Assembly: GCA_028874335.1 (NCBI GenBank)
Contig: JAPPJY010000031.1
Span: 109,391 to 143,436, forward strand
Origin: Gemmatimonadota bacterium
GTDB taxonomy: Bacteria > Latescibacterota > UBA2968 > GCA-2709665
Length of the DNA: 34,046 bases
Reading direction: 5' to 3'
Below, piece after piece: positions 9,802-16,220 of the stretch. The position numbers and the translations under genes were made by a program. Every line of letters starts with the position of its first letter. Within the stretch, counting starts at the first letter, position 1. The notes beneath the pieces are model-generated. The model was not told the DNA's origin, ran no database searches, and worked only from the letters and a program-made list of their open reading frames with translations.

Positions 9802-9887
9802 TCAACACCGGGTTCGGTTTTGACAAAAGCACCGGTTTAAGATTGGACACTGAAGACCGGATCGTGAGTGGAACATGCGGCATCCAC
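9802..9887 (+). repeat. 86-bp direct repeat, copy 1
   Basis: From TCAACACCGG to GGCATCCAC this stretch matches 11092-11177 over 86 bases with no gaps. I count 11 differences by eye, about 87 percent identity. The two copies flank the RDD gene and the first palindromic element. A weaker similarity (GTGAGCGGAA..CATCCATTTG) occurs near 13220-13255. Confidence 0.8.
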
Positions 9888-9944
9888 TTGCCGATATTCG
9901 ATTTTACGTCCCGCAAAAACGACGAATCAAGGTAAAGTGGTGGT

Positions 9945-10589
9945 CTAATCATCCTCCCCCTCGTCAATATTCGTCCTGACCACAACCGTGCCTGCGATAA
10001 AATCATGCACCGCTCGTCTCTTATCGTTTGTAAGCATGGTAATCAACTCAACCAACCACCAAATCAAACGAATATAAATCGTCCAATTTGCAAGTTCATT
10101 CAATGCAGACGACTCGCGGACGGGAGATTCAATTAGCAATAAATAAGAATTATAAATGAGTAGTGGAATACTAAGCAATATTGGTACACAATCTCGAAGC
10201 AAGGCGTGCCGAAACGTAATCTGTTCCTCAGTTAAGGAATTAACAACTCGCACACGTGTAGCCATCTTCCCCACGGTTTGACCAAAACGACCATGCAAAA
10301 ATATCGAATAGAACCACGTAATTGCAGGATACCCCCAAACTCCAAGAATAACGGCCAGCCACAGCGCCGTATCCCAAACTGCAGGATAAAAATTCGTGAA
10401 ATTTTGTGGAATAAAGGACAACACTATGACCACCAAAGCATCAGTAATACTCGCCCATAATCGGGGCCAAAATGTCCGATACCGCTGGTCCGGATTAGCC
10501 GGGTATTTTCTGTAGAACCACCAGGCGATCGGCGGTACAGCAAGAAAAACCAGGCCAATAGTCACCATAATGACTGTAAAATCCAACAT
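9945..10589 (-). CDS. RDD family integral membrane protein
   Basis: This 214-residue protein has about five hydrophobic segments and the RDD-family hallmarks. RLWASITDALVV carries the Arg and Asp of the first motif, after an N-terminal extra helix. GRFGQTVGKMATRVRVV lies in the middle, and NDKRRAVHDFIAGTVVV near the C-terminus. RDD proteins are poorly characterised membrane proteins, some proposed to transport ions. The gene has lower GC than its neighbours and stands alone in a repeat-rich tract, bracketed by 86-bp direct repeats. Only a weak GAGA ribosome-binding site is visible, but the motifs make the gene convincing. Confidence 0.85.
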   Translation of the reverse strand: MLDFTVIMVTIGLVFLAVPPIAWWFYRKYPANPDQRYRTFWPRLWASITDALVVIVLSFIPQNFTNFYPAVWDTALWLAVILGVWGYPAITWFYSIFLHGRFGQTVGKMATRVRVVNSLTEEQITFRHALLRDCVPILLSIPLLIYNSYLLLIESPVRESSALNELANWTIYIRLIWWLVELITMLTNDKRRAVHDFIAGTVVVRTNIDEGEDD

Positions 10590-11091
10590 TTCAGATTCTC
10601 TACAAAATTCCCCTGGACTCTAATCGCCCAGGATGATTGTTTTGGGTATCTGACACAGAATCAGAGGACGTATCACACCTGTCCAAAGTCGTCCTTTCCA
10701 AATTGTCTTGGACAGCAGTCATCGGACCTGGAATCTTCTCTTTACGAGTGGCTGCAGGACCTGGCAAAACACCCAATTTCGCAATACCCGACACAAACGC
10801 CCTGCGACCGGAGGCAATCTTCGCGCAATCACGACGTGATCCACCAATATCCGGAGCGAGGGCATCCTGCCCTCGAACTTCGAGCAACCCACGAATTTCC
10901 GCATCAAGGGCCAATTGCTTCCGTTCCATCCGAAAACACATCTGAAATGACGGCGCAAGGGCGTCGCGAATCAGCCTTCGAGGGCAGGATGCCCTCGCTC
11001 CCAGAATAGCGTTCCTGACTGCCTCGGGACCGAATGTGCACAACAATTGTGTGATTGTAGTCCTTGCGTTATTGGCCGTTCCGCCGATGTG
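10590..11091. other. Non-coding tract with palindromic element
   Basis: Open frames exist on both strands, but they run through repeats (10828-11002, and TGTCCAA..TTGGACA at about 10681-10715) and have no family pattern. I read the tract as non-coding. The minus-strand copy of a similar TCTTGGACAGC sequence near 13640-13675 shows that this part is repeated too. Confidence 0.6.
10828..11002 (+). repeat. ~175-bp palindromic repeat element, copy A
   Basis: The element begins with ATCACGACGTGATCCACC, then CCGGAGCGAGGGCATCCTGCCCTCGAA, whose core GAGGGCATCCTGCCCTC is itself palindromic. It ends 95 bp later with the same palindrome inverted (10977-11002). An element of identical architecture and length lies in the opposite orientation at 13793-13967. 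This resembles REP/BIME-type elements; no REP-associated transposase is in the window. Confidence 0.8.
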
Positions 11092-11177
11092 TCAACACCG
11101 GTTTTGTCTTTGACAAAAGCGCCGGTTTAAAATTGGATACTGAAGACTGGATCGTGAGTGGATCAGGTGGCATCCAC
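11092..11177 (+). repeat. 86-bp direct repeat, copy 2
   Basis: This is the second copy of the 86-bp repeat at 9802-9887, same orientation, ungapped. Its right end runs into the predicted start of the small membrane protein gene that follows, which makes that start uncertain. Confidence 0.8.
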
Positions 11178-11541
11178 GCCGAGGGGACTTTGTCAATCGG
11201 TTCTCAATTGCTTGACAAACGACAACCAGGATCAAAGCTTGTTTATTGGAATTTCTGTTTGGGTGTTTATAATTGGTTCCGTATGCGACCTTACGCCTGA
11301 TACTCCAAAGCCACAAATTGAAGTCATACAAAGCATAACATCTATTGGTTTATTCTCTATCACCGTCACGTTTTTCTTTCTCGGGGGGGCGAAAATGTTC
11401 CTTAGACAAGGATTTATTGAAGAAGGAGAGCAAAGGCGGGATCAAAAAATGGAAGCTATCTTAAAGGAAGATCCACATATTTCCGGCCAGGAACTTTTGA
11501 AAAGGGTTAAAGAAGACAAGGAGAACAAAGATAGCAAGTAA
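11158..11541 (+). CDS. Small membrane protein with charged C-terminal tail
   Basis: I do not recognise a family. The frame encodes up to 127 residues. Two hydrophobic segments (about residues 29-43 and 65-84) are linked by a short loop with DLTPDTPKP. A strongly charged helical tail follows (GEQRRDQKMEAILKEDPHI, then a Lys/Glu-rich end), probably cytoplasmic. The first GTG lies inside the 86-bp repeat, so the true start may be further in, for example near the TTG before TNDNQDQ. A good intrinsic terminator 30 bp after the stop supports expression as a single gene. The function is unknown. Confidence 0.55.
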   Translation: MDQVASTPRGLCQSVLNCLTNDNQDQSLFIGISVWVFIIGSVCDLTPDTPKPQIEVIQSITSIGLFSITVTFFFLGGAKMFLRQGFIEEGEQRRDQKMEAILKEDPHISGQELLKRVKEDKENKDSK

Positions 11542-11570
11542 CAACCACCGCCAACGTTTTTCCTTCCGGC

Positions 11571-11612
11571 GCTCCGTTTCTTCAATTTTGATAGAACGGA
11601 GCCTTTTTCTTT
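11571..11612 (+). terminator. Intrinsic terminator after the small membrane protein gene
   Basis: GCTCCGTT (11571-11578) pairs with AACGGAGC (11595-11602) around an AT-rich loop and is followed by CTTTTTCTTT. It is placed correctly for the + strand gene ending at 11541. Confidence 0.75.
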
Positions 11613-11623
11613 GGGATGTATTC

Positions 11624-11770
11624 TTAAGCTTCCGGTTCATGTTTTTCAACCCTTGCCCGCAACGCGGTTAACTCGTCACCGATCCTGTTCAATGTCTTGC
11701 TGATATACAGGAGTTGCAGCAGGATGAAGAACAGAAACATCCCGTTGACCACCAGAAACGCAGTGTTCAT
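11624..11770 (-). CDS. Small single-pass membrane protein (48 aa)
   Basis: This short gene encodes 48 residues: a few N-terminal residues, one hydrophobic helix (about residues 4-22, rich in Phe and Leu) and a charged amphipathic tail with heptad-like Leu spacing (LNRIGDELTALRARVEKHE). GGAGG lies 5 nt before the ATG at 11770, a near-ideal ribosome-binding site, which is why I prefer this start to an in-frame one 36 bases upstream. Such proteins are often regulators or accessory subunits of membrane complexes, but there is no basis for a function here. It converges on the terminator of the + strand small membrane protein gene. Confidence 0.6.
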   Translation of the reverse strand: MNTAFLVVNGMFLFFILLQLLYISKTLNRIGDELTALRARVEKHEPEA

Positions 11771-12381
11771 GTAACCTCCGTTCAAGGGCGCGGACAATAC
11801 CGGCATAGTTTAAGGCACGAGCGTAGAATCCTTGCTTCTTCCCTTGCCAGATGATACTTCCCAAATGGCGCCTTCATGACCGTGCCCTGATATGTCTATT
11901 CATTCCGCTCCAGGCGACCTGCGTATGGTCGGAGAGCGAGGGCACTTCGACAAGCTCAACGCAAGCAGCGCAAGCAACGTAGCGAGACGGGATGAATCGG
12001 CGTTCGAATGGTGAGGAATTTTTAGGACAGGACACCAAATTTCAATATAACGACAGATCGTTGAATTCGCATTGATTTTATTGGCCATTATGTTGATTTT
12101 GTCGTGAAAGTCGCCTATTCTCGCCCTATTCTGAGGCTACTTGTCACGAAACTCGAAGATTCCCACAATTTTTCTTGTATCCGACAGACATTCATCTGGC
12201 ATCGGAATTCCGGAACAGCCTTCGATCAATTGCCTCCAAGTTAGAGAAATATAACCCCACCTTTTGCCAACTGTGATTTCGTCTTCCAGGTACTCACGTT
12301 TTCGCGGCAATTGTGGAAAGCAATTTCGACCATGATCAAAATGCCGTTGACGCCGGTCCTGCGATGATAACCCAAAGACAA

Positions 12382-12417
12382 AAAAAACAGCAGCGCGTCG
12401 CCGCGCTGCTGTTTTTT
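12382..12417. terminator. Perfect 16-bp bidirectional hairpin terminator
   Basis: AAAAAACAGCAGCGCG pairs perfectly with CGCGCTGCTGTTTTTT around a TCGC loop, giving a T-run on either strand. It is an exemplary bidirectional terminator. On the minus strand it lies about 125 bp after the Cys-rich small gene; on the + strand no gene is recognised upstream. Confidence 0.85.
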
Positions 12418-12506
12418 ATTGGGGCCAATCGCCTAGATGAATTTCATGCCGATAACCAATGCATTGTGGAAACCGGGGGCAATGGCAGTGACCCAATAGG
12501 ACCCAT

Positions 12507-12541
12507 AAGCCCCTGGACTCTATCTGTCCAGGGGCTTTTCG
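12507..12541. terminator. Hairpin immediately after the Cys-rich small gene
   Basis: A perfect 12-bp stem (12507-12518 with 12526-12537) with a 7-nt loop ends directly beside the stop codon of the minus-strand gene at 12542. The T-run is on the + side; on the minus strand the tail is only CTTATGG, so it may stall or protect the 3' end rather than terminate strongly. Confidence 0.6.
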
Positions 12542-12757
12542 TTACGAATAATGCTTTTGAACCGTCTTCGGTAACCCGTGTTTCCTGCGAGGATTCATAC
12601 ATTCTTCCTTCTCGCAGAGCAGACCGGGTCGGCCCGGATTGTACGTTCCATCTCGACACTTGTGGAACACACACGCTTTCCCATCGTCGTAACTGCAATC
12701 AATACAAACGACCCGAAGCAAATATCGACAGCACCACCACTTGAATAGAGCGTTCAT
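12542..12757 (-). CDS. Small cysteine-rich protein (71 aa)
   Basis: The protein is not recognised. The ATG at 12757 is preceded by AGAGGAGG at 6-nt spacing, one of the strongest ribosome-binding sites in the window, so I treat it as a real gene. It encodes 71 basic residues with eight cysteines: an adjacent CC pair in the N-terminal hydrophobic stretch, then CIDC, and four more before residue 55. A spacing such as CxxC followed by several single Cys could bind metal or form disulfides. The basic C-terminus ends QKHYS. A hairpin begins at the stop codon. It is isolated in a repeat-rich tract, with no neighbours to suggest a role. Confidence 0.5.
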   Translation of the reverse strand: MNALFKWWCCRYLLRVVCIDCSYDDGKACVFHKCRDGTYNPGRPGLLCEKEECMNPRRKHGLPKTVQKHYS

Positions 12758-13333
12758 CTGATACCTCCTCTGGGTTGTCCAGTACATTAAGGCAGTTGAT
12801 AAAGGTTGTCAATAAATATCCCGGGTCTCCCTCCGCATTCGTCCTCAACATTGACCGGGCACCCTGAGCCGCTCCCTGAGCTTGTCGAAGGGTCGGCGAA
12901 GGCGCTGCCCTGAGCACTCGTCCGTAACCTGCGAGAACAACCGTCAATCATGGAATTGAAATACGAGCCCTGAACCGTGCACTGATCGGGATAACTTCAG
13001 TTGTGCCGTTCGCTCCACGATGTCGTCTTTGCAGACGACGCCCCGACCTTCAATATGGGACAATAACGCCAGGTGAGAAAATCCGGGGTGGGGCAATGTT
13101 TCGCCCAGCCCAGGTCCTTCAATTAACCATGATTCGAAATTATCCTGGGACCTGAATGTCGAATATATACAGAAGAACAAAGGCAAATTGATGTCAAAGT
13201 TGCCGGATATTTGAAGTCACTGGACGTGAGCGGAAATTCCATCCATTTGTACGACCTCGATGCCCCGCCTATGCGCTTATACCTTCTGTGCCTTTTGTGG
13301 TAAGTTTTGCCGTTGCCTTTCTTCGGATTGAGG
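12758..13333. other. Non-coding tract with repeat fragments
   Basis: No gene is supported. It includes CCCTGAGCTTGTCGAAGGG at 12875-12893, flanked by further CCCTGAGC pieces, and a degenerate relative of the 86-bp repeat near 13220-13255. A CTTCTGTGCCTTTTGTGG sequence near 13285-13302 is of a kind often seen in intergenic simple repeats. Confidence 0.55.
12875..12893 (+). repeat. CCCTGAGC..GTCGAAGGG palindromic repeat, copy 2
   Basis: CCCTGAGCTTGTCGAAGGG is the perfect version of the palindrome at 9562-9580. Open frames across it read LRQAQG on the minus strand, a signature of repeat-derived spurious proteins. Confidence 0.75.
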
Positions 13334-13600
13334 TTAAAGAGATTTCGCACGAGCTATTATATCATCCATATATTTCGCCGAGAATTCCTTACACAGCTCG
13401 ATAAACCGACCATCAGGTCGATCTGCAACAAGAGCAAGTAAATCTTCCTTGAGTTTTCGAGCCGTTCTCACTGGATCTTCAGATGCATCGTTCGAGACGC
13501 GATCCATACAAATAACCTCAAGGACCGTGCTTATGACCTCAATCCTTGCGTTAAGGTATAAAATCTGCTCCTCCAATTTCAAATCCACAAGATCGTCCAT
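13334..13600 (-). CDS. Small acidic hypothetical protein (88 aa)
   Basis: I do not recognise a family. The ATG at 13600 has a perfect AGGAGG 8 nt upstream, and I chose it because the open frame upstream of it runs back into repeat sequence (copy B of the palindromic element and a TTGGACAG repeat). The 88-residue protein starts MDDLVDLKLEEQ and looks mostly helical: a first amphipathic helix with LYLNARIEVISTVLEVI, a polar linker with SNDASEDP, and a second helical half ending in DDIIARAKSL. It has no signal peptide or membrane helix. It is isolated, with unknown function. Confidence 0.6.
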   Translation of the reverse strand: MDDLVDLKLEEQILYLNARIEVISTVLEVICMDRVSNDASEDPVRTARKLKEDLLALVADRPDGRFIELCKEFSAKYMDDIIARAKSL

Positions 13601-13792
13601 TACCCAGTCCTCCTGAAAGAAGGTGTACGCTGAATTGAACTGCTGACTCACAGCTGTCCAAGATAGTTTGAAGGAGACCATCTTGGATGCGTAAGTGCCT
13701 GGTTTTCTAGTCAGTCGCTTCGAAACGCCAATGCAGGTCCCCTCTTTTTTGCCACGGATGTCCAGGACAGAAACCGATTTGGTTGGCGTTCC

Positions 13793-13967
13793 CGGGAGCG
13801 AGGGCATCCTGCCCTCGGCATCGGATTACTCGTCGCACACGGTGTCTTCCGCGAACCGGTGTCGGATTGAATGGACGCGTCAGTCTCTCGGCGCGAGTGG
13901 GGGTAGGTGACGCGAAATTCGAGGGCAGGATGCCCTCGCTCCGGCTGCAGGTGGATCATGTCGTGAT
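13793..13967 (-). repeat. ~175-bp palindromic repeat element, copy B
   Basis: This inverted copy has the same organisation as 10828-11002. Read on the minus strand it has ATCACGACATGATCCACC, a 5-nt variable spacer, CCGGAGCGAGGGCATCCTGC and CCTCGAATTTCG, and then the inverted palindrome about 95 bp on. The total length is 175 bp in both copies. Confidence 0.8.
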
Positions 13968-14031
13968 AGCGGTTGCAAAAAACGATTTTGGACAGGTGTG
14001 CTGCTGACTGAATTGTTATCTCATCTCTAAG

Positions 14032-14208
14032 ATGGCGGCGAGGGGAACCTGCCTGATGGGATTCAACTTCGAAAGAACCAACTCGGTGATGGTGCAGGGC
14101 GCCGTGCCGGCGATCATGGCGTTGATGCGCAAACTCGAACCAGTCCCGCTCGCGGCCATCCGCTTTGTTAATGATCGCCCTAATGCGGCCACTGCAAGAT
14201 CGGCTTAA
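14032..14208 (+). pseudogene. Possible gene relic (58 codons)
   Basis: A 58-codon frame with high-GC codon use reads MAARGTCLMGFNFERTNSVM onward to KLEPVPLAAIRFVNDRP. The last codons run into the 25-bp tandem units. It resembles a fragment of a larger protein more than a complete small gene: no clear ribosome-binding site, and the base composition differs from the small genes around it. I cannot name the parent family. Confidence 0.25.
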
Positions 14209-14247
14209 TCAGGCCACTTCAGGATCGCCTCAATCAGGCCGCTGTTC
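14173..14247 (+). repeat. Three tandem 25-bp units
   Basis: The units start at 14173, 14198 and 14223, each beginning GATCG(C/G)CC or GATCGGCT and containing TAAT(C/G)(A/C)GGCC or CAATCAGGCC. Imperfect tandem units of this size occur near the ends of some insertion sequences (for example in the IS21 family), so this may be a relic of one; no transposase is adjacent. Confidence 0.65.
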
Positions 14248-14305
14248 TACGCCGTTTGCGAGGCTCGACCTATTATGTTCGCAATCTCTTTGCACAACCA
14301 TCCTG

Positions 14306-15295
14306 TCAAATTAAATTTGCCAGCCGAATTAGTCCGTTTTCCTCCAGCGTCGCAATATCCAGAAGCCGCTGATGAAGTTTATCCAACAGCGCTGTCGGTG
14401 CATGCTTCCTATGTCCCTTCAGGCAATGGTTCCTGAATACAATCCATTTCTGAGTGACATTCCGGAGCTCTACCCCGACACTCGCGATTTGTGGCAGTTC
14501 GATAATCTCCGCAGCAGATCTTAGGTATTTCCCGTGACCGTCTCTTTCGATAATTACCGACCGCACCTGGTCATACAATTGCTTCAAGTACGTTGACGCC
14601 TTATCACCTCTTTCTTTTTTCCAGCCCTTCAGATCTTCTGCTAATGTTTTGAGTCCGTTTAATCCAATGCACATTTCGGGTGATGTCGTCTTTTCCAGAT
14701 ACATCAGCATTACATTTCGACGAAGGGTAGCTAATATCGTGTCGCCTTTAACTGATTGTCGTGTATTTGGAAACTGAAATTCCATCCATTGATATCGTGG
14801 TATATGCTCTGATCCCCATCCGTCCTTAAATCCGGCTAACGGAAGGTCCCCCCGAAATCGAACGATCCATGAGGGATCGACGACATGGACAGTCTGTGCC
14901 CTCTGGTCATATCCGTCGACTATCACGTAATGGCCTGAATGGTGGCCGAGTCCTGGATAATAGTACATTTCGAGATTGAAAGTGTCGAGCATCGCTGCAA
15001 CCGGCCGGCCGTCGTCGACACATGATTTTACCTTCTCCCAGGCCGCTTCACCACAGGTTTCCCGATGCGTTAAGACTTCGATTCCGGCTTGGTTCAAGCT
15101 CTCAGACTCGGAATCAACGCGCGGAAATAATCCTATACTACCGTTCTCCGGACGCTTGTACAGAAGCACCCACTGGTCGTGGAGAACCAACGGCGTGTCG
15201 TAGCCGTAAAAGCCAAGCAACGCATCCAATGCGACGTGACCGCATGGGTAATACTCACAATCGCTGAACGGAACACCCGAAATCAGCCGCTTCAC
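14306..15295 (-). CDS. BtrH-type acyltransferase (papain-like fold)
   Basis: The N-terminal ~150 residues match the BtrH N-terminal domain. In butirosin biosynthesis BtrH moves an acyl group from the carrier protein BtrI to an aminoglycoside amine. The papain/C39-like set is visible: Cys18 in YYPCGHVALDALLGFYG, His122 in GHHSGHYVIVDGYD and Asp140 in VHVVDPSW. The C-terminal half is mainly helical and, as in many BtrH relatives, of a DUF4872-like type. Length 329 aa, no signal peptide. The GTG start overlaps the previous stop by 4 bases (GTGA) and has GGAGG upstream, so it is translationally coupled. The acyl carrier protein gene two genes upstream is the expected partner. Alternatively it could be a peptidase or peptide amidase; the acceptor is unknown. 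Confidence 0.75.
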   Translation of the reverse strand: MKRLISGVPFSDCEYYPCGHVALDALLGFYGYDTPLVLHDQWVLLYKRPENGSIGLFPRVDSESESLNQAGIEVLTHRETCGEAAWEKVKSCVDDGRPVAAMLDTFNLEMYYYPGLGHHSGHYVIVDGYDQRAQTVHVVDPSWIVRFRGDLPLAGFKDGWGSEHIPRYQWMEFQFPNTRQSVKGDTILATLRRNVMLMYLEKTTSPEMCIGLNGLKTLAEDLKGWKKERGDKASTYLKQLYDQVRSVIIERDGHGKYLRSAAEIIELPQIASVGVELRNVTQKWIVFRNHCLKGHRKHAPTALLDKLHQRLLDIATLEENGLIRLANLI

Positions 15296-15906
15296 ACCGC
15301 CTCCCTTTCCGAATTACTTCCGGGCAGGCCCCGCAGGGTTATCGCAAAGATATGCAGATCCGGATTGTCAGGAAATTCGATGTGCGTCAAATGTGAGTCG
15401 TTGCCGATCGGGATGTGTTGCATCCAGATTCCGTAGTCCACGTCGATACGTTCCGTATAGACATGCTGGGACGGAAAGTGATAACCTGAACATTTCACAG
15501 CCACCTGCTCTCCATATTTCAAGTTGTGACACAACCGCCACGAACTCAATCCGAGAAACGCATCCTCGTACCTACCGTCTGCATATCCTAAACGAATCGT
15601 CTCCTCGACGCTGTAGCCACTGGATGCCCCGAGAAAGAAAAGGCTATCATACCGATTCTCAGGAACCCCAATTCGTTGGCCTTCCAAAGAAATATTGTTA
15701 TTCAGACCGTTTCCTTTGTCGGGAAATCGGAATACGACACCTTCGCATTCCAGGACCGAATCGGACTCAGGCAGATCCTCTTCCGGGTACGTATTCCCAT
15801 GGCCGGTAAAGTCACCGTCCGTGCGGTCCGCATCGGACGAGATTCCATCGTTGTTAAAATGCGGCAACAGATCCAACATCAGGTGGCGGTCTTGTGCGTC
15901 ATTCAT
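15292..15906 (-). CDS. Stand-alone beta-sandwich-like protein
   Basis: I do not recognise a named family with certainty. The 204-residue protein has no signal peptide. Its middle (about residues 50-130) has the cadence of a beta-sandwich module found attached to some glycoside hydrolases and related secreted enzymes: VVFRFPDKGNGLNNNI, GQRIGVPENRYDSLFFLGAS, then TIRLGYADGRYEDAFLGLSSW. The C-terminal part has HVYTERIDVDYGIWMQHIPI and FPDNPDLHIFAITLRG, continuing the sandwich. Here it stands alone between the carrier protein and the BtrH-like enzyme, which suggests a binding or scaffold role in the pathway rather than hydrolysis; no catalytic motif is evident. It starts 8 bp after the carrier-protein stop and overlaps the next gene by 4 bases. 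Confidence 0.7.
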   Translation of the reverse strand: MNDAQDRHLMLDLLPHFNNDGISSDADRTDGDFTGHGNTYPEEDLPESDSVLECEGVVFRFPDKGNGLNNNISLEGQRIGVPENRYDSLFFLGASSGYSVEETIRLGYADGRYEDAFLGLSSWRLCHNLKYGEQVAVKCSGYHFPSQHVYTERIDVDYGIWMQHIPIGNDSHLTHIEFPDNPDLHIFAITLRGLPGSNSEREAV

Positions 15907-15914
15907 GAGCTCTG

Positions 15915-16220
15915 CTATCTCGGTTTTGGCGCGTTCACATTTGGCACATTGCGATCGTCGACATCAAGTCTTCGCTGGACGTAATTTGTCAGGCTGCTAA
16001 CGGAGTCGAACAGGTCGACCCGCAATTCCTCGTCGTCCACCTCGATTCCAAACGCTTCCTCAATTTCAAAGACAACCTCGAGGGCAGCCGTTGAATCCGC
16101 GCCCATGCCGCCACCGAAAATCACCTCATCGTCGGGAATCGCATGAGGATCGATTTGGAGACCAAGCGCGTCTACAATCGCCTTCTTCACCCGCCGTTTT
16201 ACTTCCTGCTGGTCGACCAC
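15915..16220 (-). CDS. Acyl carrier protein
   Basis: This is a 101-residue carrier protein. The phosphopantetheine attachment site is Ser43 in GMGADSTAALEVVFEIEEAFG, with the usual DS..(A)LE pattern and the acidic helix II. It has a short basic N-terminus (QEVKRRVKKAIVDALG) and a polar C-terminal tail (DDRNVPNVNAPKPR). It is not part of a fatty-acid gene set; it overlaps the upstream DUF1611-half gene by 22 bases and starts with GTG preceded by GAGGA. In this context it most likely carries an acyl or aminoacyl group for the BtrH-like transferase, as BtrI does for BtrH. No enzyme that loads it, and no phosphopantetheinyl transferase, is encoded nearby. Confidence 0.88.
   Translation of the reverse strand: MVDQQEVKRRVKKAIVDALGLQIDPHAIPDDEVIFGGGMGADSTAALEVVFEIEEAFGIEVDDEELRVDLFDSVSSLTNYVQRRLDVDDRNVPNVNAPKPR

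Larger units (their letters stand above)
9323..9944. other. Non-coding tract with dispersed repeats
   Basis: No gene is supported here. The tract holds copies of widespread intergenic repeat types. TGTCATCCAG occurs at 9481 and 9545, and CCTGGGTGC (9497-9505) with GCACCCAGG (9582-9590) forms an inverted pair. CCCTGAGCCAGTCGAAGGG lies at 9562-9580, and an inverted TTCGACTCCGCTCAGAATGACA at about 9702-9723. The first 86-bp direct repeat lies at its right end. Confidence 0.6.
11807..12541. other. Gene-poor tract with strong hairpins
   Basis: I find no supportable gene. The tract contains a partial CTTCGACAAGCTCAACG repeat (11944-11960) and AT-rich sequence. The two strong hairpins at 12382-12417 and 12507-12539 lie within an open + strand frame (12313-12744), which argues against that frame being a gene. 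Confidence 0.6.
13601..14305. other. Tract with palindromic element B, coding relic and tandem array
   Basis: Nothing here looks like an intact gene. It contains copy B of the ~175-bp element, a TTTTGGACAGGTGTG sequence matching (inverted) the one near 10675, a short GC-rich reading frame that may be a gene relic, and three tandem 25-bp units. It marks the boundary between the repeat-rich tract and the biosynthetic gene set. Confidence 0.6.

Noticed and set aside
10600..11046. Minus-strand frame of 148 codons
   Set aside because: Runs through the palindromic element and the TTGGACAG repeat; repeat-derived composition, no homology pattern.
12313..12744. Plus-strand frame of 143 codons
   Set aside because: It contains two strong hairpins, opposes the better supported Cys-rich gene, and has no ribosome-binding site.
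12699..12947. Minus-strand frame of 82 codons with LRQAQG
   Set aside because: LRQAQG is the translation of the CCCTGAGCTTGTCGAAGGG repeat; a spurious protein.
14173..14247. CRISPR array
   Set aside because: The 25-bp units are contiguous tandem copies without unique spacers, and there are no cas genes.
9323..14305. tRNA or rRNA gene, or an integration site, in the repeat-rich tract
   Set aside because: No cloverleaf-like sequence, rRNA segment or integrase was seen.
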